Positions 36,967 to 46,041 of a stretch of 64,000 bases of DNA are shown piece by piece; the stretch's first letter is position 1; each line of letters opens with the position of its first letter. The notes under the pieces were generated by a model. The model was not told where the DNA came from and did no database searches. It saw only the letters and a list, made by a program, of their open reading frames with translations. The stretch is from positions 91,703-155,702 of the forward strand of contig NZ_JAJUBB010000012.1 of NCBI RefSeq assembly GCF_028683135.1. Reading direction: 5' to 3'. The position numbers were made by a program, and so were the translations under genes. Source of the stretch: Enterovibrio qingdaonensis (GTDB lineage Bacteria > Pseudomonadota > Gammaproteobacteria > Enterobacterales > Vibrionaceae).

Positions 36967-37734
36967 ATGACTGAGCAAACCGTATTTCATTTGGGTGTGA
37001 CACAAGCAGACTTAGAAGGTGCAAAGCTGGCAATAATCCCGGGTGACCCAGCGAGAGTAGAAAAAATCGCCGCACTGATGGACTCTCCGAAGTTTCTGGC
37101 CAGCCATCGCGAGTACACGGTTTATCTTGCAAAACTGGATGGTGAATCTGTCGTGGTGTGTTCAACGGGTATTGGTGGTCCTTCAACGTCGATCGCGGTT
37201 GAAGAACTTGCACAACTAGGTGTGCGTACTTTTCTGCGCGTGGGAACAACAGGCGCAATTCAGCCGCACATTAATGTTGGCGACATGATTGTCACAACAG
37301 GCTCTGTTCGACTTGATGGTGCAAGCCTGCACTTTGCGCCGATGGAATTCCCTGCAGTGGCAGATTTTGATGTCGCTACCGCGATGAAAGCTGCGGCAAC
37401 AGAATCAGGTGCGACCGTTCACACGGGCGTCACAGCGTCTAGTGATACCTTCTATCCTGGCCAAGAGCGTTATGACACTTTCAGTGGCCGCGTTGTGCGC
37501 CGTTTCCAAGGCTCGATGCAGGAATGGCAAGATATGGGTGTGCTGAACTTTGAGATGGAATCGGCCACTTTGCTAACCATGTGTGCGAGTTCAGGTCTAC
37601 GAGCGGGTTGTGTTGCGGGTGTTATTATTAACCGTACACAAAAAGAGATCCCAGATGAGGCATCTTTGGTTGCGGCGGAAAAACGCTCGATTAGCGTGGT
37701 GGTTGAATCTGCACGTAAGCTTTTGAAGAGTTAA
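36967..37734 (+). CDS. udp: Uridine phosphorylase
   Basis: Cytoplasmic hexameric enzyme that splits uridine with phosphate to uracil and ribose-1-phosphate. 255 residues, closely matching E. coli Udp. [19 protein letters not shown] binds phosphate, [20 protein letters not shown] and [20 protein letters not shown] are the NP-I family signature, and [20 protein letters not shown] contains the ribose-binding Met and Glu. Preceded by AGGAG and by a probable CRP/CytR control region, followed by a strong terminator. Monocistronic. Confidence 0.96.
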   Translation: MTEQTVFHLGVTQADLEGAKLAIIPGDPARVEKIAALMDSPKFLASHREYTVYLAKLDGESVVVCSTGIGGPSTSIAVEELAQLGVRTFLRVGTTGAIQPHINVGDMIVTTGSVRLDGASLHFAPMEFPAVADFDVATAMKAAATESGATVHTGVTASSDTFYPGQERYDTFSGRVVRRFQGSMQEWQDMGVLNFEMESATLLTMCASSGLRAGCVAGVIINRTQKEIPDEASLVAAEKRSISVVVESARKLLKS

Positions 37735-37797
37735 TCAAACCCCAGTTCGATCACCGACGGCGCATTGCGCGGCCTGATGGTGGATCAAACCGATAAG

Positions 37798-37825
37798 AAC
37801 GGCCCGAGTTTTGGGCCGTTTTTTT
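37798..37825 (+). terminator. Intrinsic terminator after udp
   Basis: AACGGCCC (37798-37805) pairs with GGGCCGTT (37813-37820), loop of seven, T run to 37825. A-rich on the left flank, so it may also stop the converging GntR-regulator transcript. Confidence 0.9.
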
Positions 37826-37839
37826 ATATCACTTCAAAC

Positions 37840-38571
37840 TTAAAACGTTGAGCTGACTTGTTCCCATGACGTCTCAAGGTGCGTTAGCAATGCTTGTTCT
37901 GCAGCATCAGGATCGCGCTCCAAAATGGCCAAATAGATGGCTTCGTGTGCGATGTAGTTCATTTGATTGCGGTCTGCGTCCCTTTCCATCATGTCCCAAT
38001 GCGGTGCAAGCCATGAGGTAAAGCCTTGGTGGATCGCAGGGAGTATCGGATTATCTGCAATGGTGTAAAGCGTGTAGTGAAACGCTTTATCGGTATGATA
38101 GAAAGAGAGCGAATCGTTAATTGCAGCTTTGTTTGCTGCCAGAGCCGCTTTTAGTGCTTGGATGTCTTCTTTAGACGCCTTGGTTGCTGCGTCTCTTACC
38201 AAAGTACGTTCAACGAATACACGCATATCATAAAGATGCTTGATATCAGGCTTGGTAGACAGGAAATGTTTAACGATGCCGCCAACTGCGTCGAGTGCAG
38301 TGTGGTAGTCGGGTTTGCGTACGATAGGGCGGTAACGCGCTCTGTTAATGATCAACCCGCGATTCTCGAGTGCGACAATGGCTTCACGAATCACTGTTCG
38401 ACTGGCGTTGAACATCTCCATAAGCGAGCGCTCAGAGGGCAAGGGCGCATTGTTTTCTAGTTTTCCACTAACAATCTGCTGTTCGAGGGATTCAATGATC
38501 TCATCAGCTGCACGGCCTCTGTTTGGGGGGGCGTCTTCATACTCACTGTTTTTGTCGATTGTTTTATCCAT
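37840..38571 (-). CDS. GntR family (FadR subfamily) regulator of the sugar-acid locus
   Basis: 243 residues. N-terminal winged helix-turn-helix at about 20-88 (AADEIIESLEQQIVSGKLENNAPLPSERSLMEMFNASRTVIREAIVALENRGLI), then an all-helical FCD effector domain (about 105-230) with candidate metal ligands D and H in FYHTDKAFHYTLY, IAHEAIYLAIL and LLTHLETSW. Such regulators respond to sugar acids or other carboxylates. It is divergent from the dctPQM operon across a 499-base region with two matching palindromes, and the same palindrome recurs at the head of the catabolic operon. The ATG at 38571 is preferred over an in-frame TTG 12 codons upstream. Confidence 0.9.
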   Translation of the reverse strand: MDKTIDKNSEYEDAPPNRGRAADEIIESLEQQIVSGKLENNAPLPSERSLMEMFNASRTVIREAIVALENRGLIINRARYRPIVRKPDYHTALDAVGGIVKHFLSTKPDIKHLYDMRVFVERTLVRDAATKASKEDIQALKAALAANKAAINDSLSFYHTDKAFHYTLYTIADNPILPAIHQGFTSWLAPHWDMMERDADRNQMNYIAHEAIYLAILERDPDAAEQALLTHLETSWEQVSSTF

Positions 38572-38661
38572 ACGCGACGTCACTCTTCTGCTGCCTTTGT
38601 AAATCAACCCATTCAGTGTACACCGTCATCGCATCATTATCCCTTGAAAAGACATAAATGA

Positions 38662-38682
38662 ATTTTTGGTATGACTAAAAAT
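38662..38682. promoter_or_regulatory. GntR operator candidate A
   Basis: TTTTGGT-ATG-ACTAAAA with two extra matching pairs outside: 21 bases, a single mismatch between arms around a 3-base centre. Confidence 0.6.
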
Positions 38683-38785
38683 ATACGAGGATATATTTTT
38701 AACATATTGAAATACAATGATATGAATATTAAATGTAAAAATAATGTTGCGAATTGGTCGGTCGTGGTTCATTATTTAATGACTT

Positions 38786-38800
38786 TATTGTCGTACCAAA
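38786..38800. promoter_or_regulatory. GntR operator candidate B
   Basis: TATTGT-CGT-ACCAAA: the right half-site is identical to that of site C, the left half has two mismatches. It lies about 120 bases from site A. Confidence 0.45.
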
Positions 38801-39070
38801 TATACAAAATGAACCAATGTGGACGGCATAAGTGACGTGCAATTCGGCCAAAATTTGGCCTTGTACGTGAGCGTTTTTTATTCTGTTTGGGAAAAATTGT
38901 GCGAATCGACCATATAGGAACCACAGTTGAATAGGTTCTTTGGTAACTGACAGGTTCGACAATGTGGATGACGCATTGTCTGGAAATGAGCGATGAGGGC
39001 GTTTCGTTTTACGTGAACGCCTCAGGCTTAGTTGGTAGTGCAATCATTTCACGGAGTAGAGGACTGAAAC

Positions 39071-40174
39071 ATGCGAAAGGAAAATGTGTTCGTAGGGACG
39101 AAAAAGCAAAGCAACTTTTCCCAATCACCACCCCTGTCGGTAGCCGACGCGAAAACATCTACTTATTTATCTCAATCACAGCCAGTTTCTTCAATAAGAC
39201 GGTATTTAGGCCGAGCTTTTACGCGTTTTTCTTTATTACTTTGTACCTGCGTGATGGCGACTTCAGTTAACGCGGCGATTACGCTCAAATGGGCGCATGT
39301 TTATGAGCCGGAGCATCCTTATCACAAAAGCGCATTGTGGGCGGCAGAGGAGCTGAAAAAACGCACTGATGGCCGTGTGGAATTGAGTGTTTATCCGAGT
39401 TCCTCGTTGGGCAAGGAAGTGGATATCAATGAAGGGCTGAACATTGGTGCAGTGGACATTATCTTCTCTGGTGCCGCATTTTCTGAGCAATTCTATGGGC
39501 CTGTTTCTATCTCAAACTACCCGTTTATGGTCCGCGATTTTGAGCATTGGAAATCTTATCGTGACAGTGATTTGTTCGACGAAATCAAAGCGGGCTATAA
39601 AGATGCGACAAACAATGAGATCACGGCGTTATCGTATTATGGTCAACGCCACGTAACATCGAACACACCCATTACCGAGCCTAAGGACATGGAAGGTCTG
39701 AAAATTCGTGTCCCCAATGCGCCCTTGTTTATGATGTTTCCTCAAGCAACAGGTGCCAACCCAACACCAATGGCATTCTCTGAAGTGTACCTTGCACTTC
39801 AACAAGGCGTAGTGGATGCGCAAGAGAACCCACTTCCAACTATCAAGTTCAAAAAGTTCTACGAAGTCCAATCGAATATCAACCTGACAGGGCATATCAC
39901 TATTTCATCGCTGACGTTAATTTCTGGCCTGACCAAAATGAAAGTGGGAGAGGAAGACTACGCCATCCTTGCAAGTATCACTGATGAAGCGTCTATGCGG
40001 GCTTCAGAGGAAGTGAATAAATCTGAGAAAGAGTTAGGGGCTTGGTTTGAATCGCAAGGTGTCCGAGTCAATCAGGTGGATAAAGCGGCTTTCCAGAAAG
40101 CAGTCGCTCCGCTGTTACTTGGTGACGACTTACCCTTCACGCAGGAACAAGCATCACGTCTGAAAGCGCTTTAG
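39071..40174 (+). CDS. TRAP transporter substrate-binding protein (DctP family)
   Basis: Periplasmic solute receptor of 367 residues for a tripartite ATP-independent transporter. The mature part begins about AITLKWAHVYEPEHPYHKSAL. The ligand-clamping arginine is in GLKIRVPNAPLFMMFPQATGANPTPM, and FSEVYLALQQGVVDAQENPLPTI is typical of the DctP fold; such receptors usually bind C4-diacids, sugar acids or other carboxylates. The signal peptide hydrophobic core (RFSLLLCTCVMATSVNA) is preceded by about 50 polar residues, an unusually long leader, and I see no better start closer to it. First gene of a dctPQM operon. Confidence 0.92.
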   Translation: MRKENVFVGTKKQSNFSQSPPLSVADAKTSTYLSQSQPVSSIRRYLGRAFTRFSLLLCTCVMATSVNAAITLKWAHVYEPEHPYHKSALWAAEELKKRTDGRVELSVYPSSSLGKEVDINEGLNIGAVDIIFSGAAFSEQFYGPVSISNYPFMVRDFEHWKSYRDSDLFDEIKAGYKDATNNEITALSYYGQRHVTSNTPITEPKDMEGLKIRVPNAPLFMMFPQATGANPTPMAFSEVYLALQQGVVDAQENPLPTIKFKKFYEVQSNINLTGHITISSLTLISGLTKMKVGEEDYAILASITDEASMRASEEVNKSEKELGAWFESQGVRVNQVDKAAFQKAVAPLLLGDDLPFTQEQASRLKAL

Positions 40175-40186
40175 AGATAGTACGGT

Positions 40187-40765
40187 ATGTTGAGAAAAAT
40201 TATTGACCGTCAGGTCGGCGAGAAGTCTGAGGAGGCTTCTCGCCCCTCTCATGCGCCAGGCCCTAAGTTGTTTTCCGATGACGTACATTGGCTTGATGCG
40301 CCTGGGCTCATCATTTTTTTTATTCTAATGGTCGTTGTCTTCATGCAGTTTTTTACACGCTATGTGCTGAACGACTCCTTAGGTTGGACGGAGGAAGTTG
40401 CCCGCTTCTTACTGGTGATGTTGGCGTTCTCAGGCTCAGTGACTGCGGTGCGTAAAGGTAGCCACATCTTTCTTGAATTCTTTTATCGATACTTGCCCCA
40501 GAACTTTGTGAAAGCGACGTCGATAATCGCCGAGCTTATTACGACCAGTTTCTACGGATATATGGTCTATGTCGGCTATCAACTTGCGCAGCTGACGCGA
40601 CAAAACATGGTGTCTATTCCTGTACCTAAGGCCGCTATCTATTGGGCTGTCGCGTTTTGTTTTGCCTTGATGGCATTGCTTTCCGTTTGGCGTTTATTAG
40701 TCAAGTGGAGGATGAGCAACAAAGAGGTGTTGGAAGAAATCGAAACGTTGAGCGTGAAGGAGTAA
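40187..40765 (+). CDS. TRAP transporter small membrane subunit (DctQ family)
   Basis: 192 residues with four predicted transmembrane helices (for example GLIIFFILMVVVFMQFFTRYVL and FLLVMLAFSGSVTAVRKGSHI). The family motif RYVLNDSLGWTEEVARF is present. A hydrophilic N-terminal stretch of about 35 residues precedes helix 1. It begins 12 bases after dctP and ends six bases before dctM, so the three are translated from one mRNA. Confidence 0.93.
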   Translation: MLRKIIDRQVGEKSEEASRPSHAPGPKLFSDDVHWLDAPGLIIFFILMVVVFMQFFTRYVLNDSLGWTEEVARFLLVMLAFSGSVTAVRKGSHIFLEFFYRYLPQNFVKATSIIAELITTSFYGYMVYVGYQLAQLTRQNMVSIPVPKAAIYWAVAFCFALMALLSVWRLLVKWRMSNKEVLEEIETLSVKE

Positions 40766-40771
40766 TCGCAA

Positions 40772-42052
40772 ATGGGTATTTCGTTGTTATTTATTTCGCT
40801 ATTTGTCTTTTTGCTCATCGGTGTTCCGGTTGCTGTTTCTCTTGGATTGGCTTCTCTGATCTTCATTATGGTTCAAGGGATGCCGGAAATGATTGTGCTT
40901 CACAACATGATTGGTGGTGTAAACAGCTTTCCCCTGATTGCTGTTCCGTGTTTCATTCTTGCCGGGCATTTGATGAATGAAGCAGGCATTACGGACAAAA
41001 TCTTTGCGTTTGCCCGAGCGTGTGTAGGTTGGTTGCATGGTGGGCTTGGGCACGTAAACATCGGTGCGAGCGTGATTTTTGCTGGTATGTCCGGGGCGGC
41101 TGTTGCAGATGCTGGTGGTCTGGGCTCGATAGAAATTAAAGCAATGCGTGATGCTGGGTACGATGACAGTTTTTCTGTTGGTGTCACGGCTGCTTCTTCA
41201 ACCATTGGTCCCATCATCCCCCCCTCACTGCCCTTGATTGTGTATGGCGTGATAGCAGATGCTTCTATCGGTCAGTTGTTTGCCGCAGGTATTTTGCCGG
41301 GGTTGATGATGGCACTATCGCTCATGGCGATGGTTGCTTGGTACGCTAAGCGCAATGGGTATCCGAAAGATGGCAGTTTCATGCTGTCACGCTTGTACTC
41401 AACGTCAATAGAAGCCTTCTTACCGCTTATGACGCCAGTCATCATCGTGGGGGGAATATTGTTTGGGATATTCACACCAACAGAAGCTGCGATTGCTGCT
41501 GTAGCGTACTCCATGTTTCTCGGAATGGCGGTGTACAAAACGCTCACGTGGCGCTCACTGCTAAAAGTCTCCATTGATACGGTAGAAACCACCGCGTCCA
41601 TTTTGATGATCATTGCGGCATCAGCGATCTTCGCTTGGATACTTACCGCGAATCAGGTCGCACAGCATTTCTCCGACTTCTTACTTGGCTTGTCTGACAA
41701 CAAAATCGTATTGATGTTGATCATCACTTTGTTGATCCTGTTTATCGGTTGTTTCATGGAAACACTGGCAGCGATTACCATCTTGGTGCCCGTGTTATTG
41801 CCCGTGGTTGTCGCGCTTGATGTGAGTCCAGTTCATTTCGGCATCATTCTTATTCTGAACCTGATGCTGGGCTTGCTGACTCCGCCAGTCGGCATGGTCT
41901 TGTATGTGTTGGCGAAAGTGGCGAATGTGCCGTTTGAGAGGTGTGTTGTTGCGACTGCACCATTTCTCATTCCGTTAGTCGTGGTGCTGCTCATGCTAAC
42001 GTTTGTACCTGCGTTTACGCTCTGGCTACCTTCAATGATTTATCTCCAATAA
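40772..42052 (+). CDS. TRAP transporter large membrane subunit (DctM family)
   Basis: 426-residue permease of the ion-transporter superfamily with about 12 hydrophobic segments. Conserved blocks: LIAVPCFILAGHLMNEAGI, GHVNIGASVIFAGMSGAAVADAGGLG, AASSTIGPIIPPSLPLIVYG, GIFTPTEAAIAAVAYS and MLGLLTPPVGMVLYVLAKVA. The two GxxxPP-like hairpins bind sodium and gate the substrate. Last gene of dctPQM, followed by a shared terminator that also closes the converging catabolic operon. Confidence 0.95.
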   Translation: MGISLLFISLFVFLLIGVPVAVSLGLASLIFIMVQGMPEMIVLHNMIGGVNSFPLIAVPCFILAGHLMNEAGITDKIFAFARACVGWLHGGLGHVNIGASVIFAGMSGAAVADAGGLGSIEIKAMRDAGYDDSFSVGVTAASSTIGPIIPPSLPLIVYGVIADASIGQLFAAGILPGLMMALSLMAMVAWYAKRNGYPKDGSFMLSRLYSTSIEAFLPLMTPVIIVGGILFGIFTPTEAAIAAVAYSMFLGMAVYKTLTWRSLLKVSIDTVETTASILMIIAASAIFAWILTANQVAQHFSDFLLGLSDNKIVLMLIITLLILFIGCFMETLAAITILVPVLLPVVVALDVSPVHFGIILILNLMLGLLTPPVGMVLYVLAKVANVPFERCVVATAPFLIPLVVVLLMLTFVPAFTLWLPSMIYLQ

Positions 42053-42093
42053 GACGGTGAATTAGACCCATTCATTGTGCAATGGGATATAAC

Positions 42094-42127
42094 AAAACGC
42101 CCTCGCATTCATTTGCCAGGGCGTTTT
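42094..42127. terminator. Bidirectional terminator between dctM and the catabolic operon
   Basis: AAAACGCCCT (42094-42103) pairs with AGGGCGTTTT (42118-42127), loop of 14, T-rich on both strands. Confidence 0.8.
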
Positions 42128-42137
42128 TGTTTGCGAT

Positions 42138-42905
42138 TCAGTGAGCCATCCAACCACCATCCACGGTCAAAATGGTGCCATGAACATAATTGGCTGCAGC
42201 AGAGGCTAGGAACACCACTGGGCCACCGAAATCCTCTGGGCTACCCCAACGCCCCGCAGGAATGCGTTGCAGGATGGACTCGGAGCGTATCGGGTCATCC
42301 CTTAGTGCCTGTGTGTTATCCGTGGCGATATACCCCGGAGCGATGGCATTCACGTTAACACCCTGACTTGCCCATTCGTTGGAAAACGCTTTTGTTAGCT
42401 GGCCGATGCCACCTTTAGACGCCGCATAGCCTGGCACGGTAATGCCGCCCTGAAAGGTCAACAAGGAAGCGGTAAAAATGATTTTCCCTTGGCCTCGCGC
42501 GACCATATTTTTGCCAATTTCCCGGGTCACCAAAAACTGTGCGTTTAGATTAACCTCGATGGTTTCATCCCAAAACTCATCACTGTGTTCGACAGCAGGC
42601 GCACGTTTAATGGTGCCGGCATTGTTGACGAGGATATCGATATCGGGGTGCTCAGTATCTATCTGCTTTAAAAAGGATTTCACGGACTGGCGATTAGAAA
42701 AATCACATTGGTATGTCCAACACTGTCGACCTGTTTCTAATACGGATTTTTCAATGGCACTGCCTTGCGTCTCTATACTTTGGCTAACGGCAATAATGTC
42801 TGCGCCTGCTTGTGCCAGTGCTTCAGCCATCGCTTTGCCGATCCCTCTTTTGGCTCCGGTCACCAGTGCTTTCTTACCACTCAAATCAAATGCGTTGTTC
42901 ATCAA
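42138..42905 (-). CDS. KduD-like short-chain dehydrogenase
   Basis: NAD(P)-dependent oxidoreductase of 255 residues. TGAKRGIGKAMAE is the cofactor site, NNAGTIKRAPAVEHSDEFWD the second motif, and S-Y-K are in FTASLLTFQGGITVPGYAASKGG. The C-terminal RIPAGRWGSPEDFGGPVVFLAS is characteristic of 2-deoxy-D-gluconate 3-dehydrogenase (KduD) and gluconate 5-dehydrogenase-like enzymes acting on keto-deoxy sugar acids. Last gene of the minus-strand operon. Its start overlaps the stop of the zinc dehydrogenase. The precise substrate is inferred only from context. Confidence 0.88.
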   Translation of the reverse strand: MMNNAFDLSGKKALVTGAKRGIGKAMAEALAQAGADIIAVSQSIETQGSAIEKSVLETGRQCWTYQCDFSNRQSVKSFLKQIDTEHPDIDILVNNAGTIKRAPAVEHSDEFWDETIEVNLNAQFLVTREIGKNMVARGQGKIIFTASLLTFQGGITVPGYAASKGGIGQLTKAFSNEWASQGVNVNAIAPGYIATDNTQALRDDPIRSESILQRIPAGRWGSPEDFGGPVVFLASAAANYVHGTILTVDGGWMAH

Positions 42906-43927
42906 TTTATCTCCGGGTTAACGGCGATCAGGGTTTTCATCGACAAATCTTTCGGTGGAATAAACGCGGATTGAATGTCGTCTAGAGGGTGTTTATTTGT
43001 AATCACATCGTCTGGATTCACTTTCCCTTCGCTTAATAAGCGGATGGCGTATTCAAAATCAGTATCTTCATACACGCGTGCTCCAAGCAGTTCGAGCTCC
43101 TGCCAGAAGAACTTAAACAAATCGATAGTGGGTTTGGTGGTGTGGATGGCAACCATGCAAATGCGCGCTTGAGTCGCGGAGACTTGAGTGAATAGATCAA
43201 CACCAGCTTGGACGCCAGAGGTGTCAAAAATGGCGTTAAAGCCTCGGCCATCAGTGTCGTTTCGCAGTTGTTCAACAAGATCTGCGTCTTTGGCGTTGCG
43301 GGCGTTAAAACCAAGATTTTTTGCATACGCGATACGCTTTTCATCCACTTCGCAGATGGTCACATGAGTGCCGACCTCCCGAGCCACCATAGCGATAAGC
43401 ATACCGATAGGACCACCACCAATGACTAGAACGTCCTCACCAGCAACAACCTGTGCGCGATTGATATCGTGGCAGGCCACCGCCAAAGGCTCAACGATCG
43501 CAGCGTGGGCGAGGGAAACCCCATCAGGAAGATGATGAATAGTATGTGCGGGAACAGACCAATATTCTTGAAACGCCCCGTTTGTGTCTAAGCCTAAAAA
43601 CTTCAGGTTTTCACAGATATGTTTTAAGCCGCGTTTACATGTCGAACATTCGCCACAATGATCGAGAGGGCGAACCACCACACGATCGCCGGCTGAGGCA
43701 TCTTCCACATTTTTACCCACAGCATGGATGACGCCTGACATTTCATGGCCAATTACGCGGTGCATGCCGACGCGGGCATCCATATGACCGTGGTATACGT
43801 GCACATCAGTACCGCAAATGCCGCAATACGCCACGCGGATTTGAACTTCATCGTCTTTTGGGGGGGAGATAGTTACGGATTCGACCGTAAAGGTTTTGTT
43901 CCCTTCGTAGAATGCTGCTTTAGCCAT
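42902..43927 (-). CDS. Zinc-dependent alcohol/polyol dehydrogenase (MDR family)
   Basis: 341 residues. Catalytic zinc ligands C38 (CGICGTD), H61-E62 (VIGHEMSGV); structural zinc cysteines C91, C94, C97 and C105 (HCGECSTCKRGLKHIC). The nucleotide fold carries VLVIGGGPIGMLIAMVAREVG. It groups with threonine, sorbitol, idonate and galactitol dehydrogenases that oxidise secondary alcohols of sugars or sugar acids. Its partners in the operon suggest oxidation of an aldonate or a polyol intermediate. It overlaps the SDR gene by four bases. Confidence 0.9.
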   Translation of the reverse strand: MAKAAFYEGNKTFTVESVTISPPKDDEVQIRVAYCGICGTDVHVYHGHMDARVGMHRVIGHEMSGVIHAVGKNVEDASAGDRVVVRPLDHCGECSTCKRGLKHICENLKFLGLDTNGAFQEYWSVPAHTIHHLPDGVSLAHAAIVEPLAVACHDINRAQVVAGEDVLVIGGGPIGMLIAMVAREVGTHVTICEVDEKRIAYAKNLGFNARNAKDADLVEQLRNDTDGRGFNAIFDTSGVQAGVDLFTQVSATQARICMVAIHTTKPTIDLFKFFWQELELLGARVYEDTDFEYAIRLLSEGKVNPDDVITNKHPLDDIQSAFIPPKDLSMKTLIAVNPEIN

Positions 43928-43981
43928 TGTAATTGTCCTTTCCTTTTGTGTTGAAGTATCGACTTGTTGTGCTCAGTGACG

Positions 43982-45073
43982 TTAGCCAGCATGTGCAGAT
44001 TCAAGTTTTTCCCAATCAAAAATCACGCCTGTCCCTGGCGTATCTGGCGCGACCGCACGCCCGCTTTCAATGACGACAGGGCGTGTCGTGTATTGCTCTA
44101 TGGGGAAGGAGTGGATTTCCAGCCAACCTTCGCAAGACTGGCTGGAGACCAGACTGACGTGGAGCTCCTGCATGCCGTGACTACACACGGGAACGCCTTT
44201 CTCCTTCGCCAACGCTGCGGCATCTAACCAACCAGTGATGCCACCGCAATTAGATGCATCAGGCTGGATGAAAGAGAGTGACGCGATCTCAAATGCCAGT
44301 TTGAACTCTTCTTGGGTATGAAGGTTTTCACCCATGGCAAGCGGGATTGCGGTCGAGGAAGCGATGGTTTGGTAAGCGAAGTAATCGTCGGGTATTGTCG
44401 GTTCTTCAAACCATGCCAAATCATAAGGTTCGAAGGCATGGCTAGCGTCTATGGCGTGCTCAACCGTCATGGAGTAGTTGGCATCAACCATAAAGGTTCG
44501 ATCGGGTCCCAGCATGTCGCGCACGGCTTTTACGCGCGCTGTGTCGTCATCCAGATTGGGCAGTCCCACTTTGATTTTTATCGCTTCGACGCCACGTGCT
44601 AAATAGCCTTCAATGTTGTTGAGCAGCTTAGGTAATGGGAAATTTAGATCTACGCCACCGCAGTAACAATTGCAGTGATTCGCATGCCCGCCGGCCATTT
44701 TCCAAAGAGGCTGATGACGTTGTTTGCCTTTGAGATCCCAAAGCGCGATATCAATAGCGGAAATGGCAAACGTCGAAATACCACCGCGGCCAACGTAATG
44801 CATGCGCCAGAGCATTGCGTCGTAAATACCCCGAATGTCTGAGGCATCTTTTCCGATAAGAAAGGGGATCAAATCCGCGTCCAAGGTGGCTTTAATACCG
44901 TTCCCGCCAACGCCGCCTGTATAGGTATATCCCACACCTACATCGCCATTTTCCAGTGTGATTTCAGCCGTAATCAGCTCAAAGTGAGTGTGTGCACCGT
45001 GCTTAGCGTCAGCCAGTGGTTCATCCAGAGGGATGCGGAAAAGTCGAGATCTCACCTGCGCAATTTTTGTCAT
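43982..45073 (-). CDS. Enolase-superfamily sugar-acid dehydratase/cycloisomerase (mandelate racemase subgroup)
   Basis: 363 residues. A two-domain enolase fold with the acid/base K166-x-K168 (EAIKIKVG), metal ligands D197 (VDANYS), E223 (WFEEPT) and E249 (MGENLH), and the His-Asp dyad H299 (CSHGMQELH) with D272 (QPDASNCGG). These place it in the mandelate racemase subgroup, which abstracts the proton alpha to a carboxylate, usually to dehydrate sugar acids to 2-keto-3-deoxy acids. The segments [14 protein letters not shown] and [10 protein letters not shown] recall, from memory, 3,6-anhydro-L-galactonate cycloisomerases of marine agar degraders; this needs a database comparison. Its first four bases overlap the stop of the upstream permease gene. 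Confidence 0.87.
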   Translation of the reverse strand: MTKIAQVRSRLFRIPLDEPLADAKHGAHTHFELITAEITLENGDVGVGYTYTGGVGGNGIKATLDADLIPFLIGKDASDIRGIYDAMLWRMHYVGRGGISTFAISAIDIALWDLKGKQRHQPLWKMAGGHANHCNCYCGGVDLNFPLPKLLNNIEGYLARGVEAIKIKVGLPNLDDDTARVKAVRDMLGPDRTFMVDANYSMTVEHAIDASHAFEPYDLAWFEEPTIPDDYFAYQTIASSTAIPLAMGENLHTQEEFKLAFEIASLSFIQPDASNCGGITGWLDAAALAKEKGVPVCSHGMQELHVSLVSSQSCEGWLEIHSFPIEQYTTRPVVIESGRAVAPDTPGTGVIFDWEKLESAHAG

Positions 45074-46041
45074 GTCAAACTCCGTTTATTCAATGCGTGT
45101 TTTTTGACGAGGTGTGCTTGAACCAAAATGACCCCAAGCAAGAAGCCACCGCGGATCACCATCTGCCAGTACGCAGACAAGCTGATGCTGCCCAATCCAT
45201 TTTCGAAATTCAGGACGTTAAAAATCAGTCCTAAGAGAAGTGCGCCTCCGACGGTAGCAATCACTGAACCAGAGCCTCCGGTAAGCAAGGTGCCGCCGAC
45301 CACGACCGCGGCAATAGCTGACAACTCCCAGCCAACGCCTTCAAGTGGTTGTCCTGCACCAAAACCTGAGGCTAAAAATACGCCCGCTAATCCAGCACAA
45401 CCGCCACTAAGCAGGTACACAAAGACTTTGACGCGATTAACGTTGAGCCCCATCAAGGTGGCTGCCTGCTCGTTATCGCCAACCGCGAGCACTTTTCGTC
45501 CAAGTGGCATGTGTTCTAACAAGACCCATGTGAACAGCACCAGAATCAGTACAACGACGATGGTCCAAGGCAACACGCCAAAGGCTTTGCCTAAGCCGAG
45601 TTGAGTAAAATTGGATGACCAGTCTATGGAGATGGTTTGTGCACCTGAAATGACAAGAGAGCCGCCTTTCGCGCCCAGCATGGTGGCGAGGGTGGCAATG
45701 AAGGGAGGAATTCGCATCACGGTAATGAAAAAGGCGTTGATCGCGCCGAATGCCACGCCAGCGAGAATGCCGCCAGGCAAGGCGACTTCCAACCCATAAG
45801 GGCTGAGATAAGCGGCAATGACAGACGAAAATGCCGCGACAGAGCCGACGGACAAATCAATCCCGCCTGTCATGATGACAAAGCACATGCCGATCGAAAT
45901 GGCGATAAACATAGCGTTGTAATTAAGAAACGAGGCGATGTTGTAGCTGCCGAGGAAATTGTCGTAACGTAAGCCGCCAAATATCACTAGCCCGAAAAAG
46001 ACCAGCCAAACGCCAATAGTTTGTTTGTGAGAGCGTGTCAT
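45070..46041 (-). CDS. Sugar ABC transporter permease (YjfF-like)
   Basis: 323-residue inner-membrane permease of the RbsC/AraH family with about eight to ten helices. [27 protein letters not shown] and [24 protein letters not shown] (coupling loop contacting the ATPase) are typical, as is [25 protein letters not shown]. It is the second of two different permeases, as in the E. coli galactofuranose importer YtfQRT-YjfF, where a heterodimeric channel is formed. It overlaps the enolase-family gene by four bases. Confidence 0.92.
   Translation of the reverse strand: MTRSHKQTIGVWLVFFGLVIFGGLRYDNFLGSYNIASFLNYNAMFIAISIGMCFVIMTGGIDLSVGSVAAFSSVIAAYLSPYGLEVALPGGILAGVAFGAINAFFITVMRIPPFIATLATMLGAKGGSLVISGAQTISIDWSSNFTQLGLGKAFGVLPWTIVVVLILVLFTWVLLEHMPLGRKVLAVGDNEQAATLMGLNVNRVKVFVYLLSGGCAGLAGVFLASGFGAGQPLEGVGWELSAIAAVVVGGTLLTGGSGSVIATVGGALLLGLIFNVLNFENGLGSISLSAYWQMVIRGGFLLGVILVQAHLVKKHALNKRSLT

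Larger units (their letters stand above)
38572..39070. promoter_or_regulatory. Divergent control region between the GntR regulator and dctP
   Basis: 499 bases, AT-rich in 38640-38760, without a credible gene. It holds operator candidates at 38662-38682 and 38786-38800. I could not identify a convincing -35/-10 pair for dctP. The leader after about 38840 would be more than 200 bases long if transcription starts near the second operator. Confidence 0.55.
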
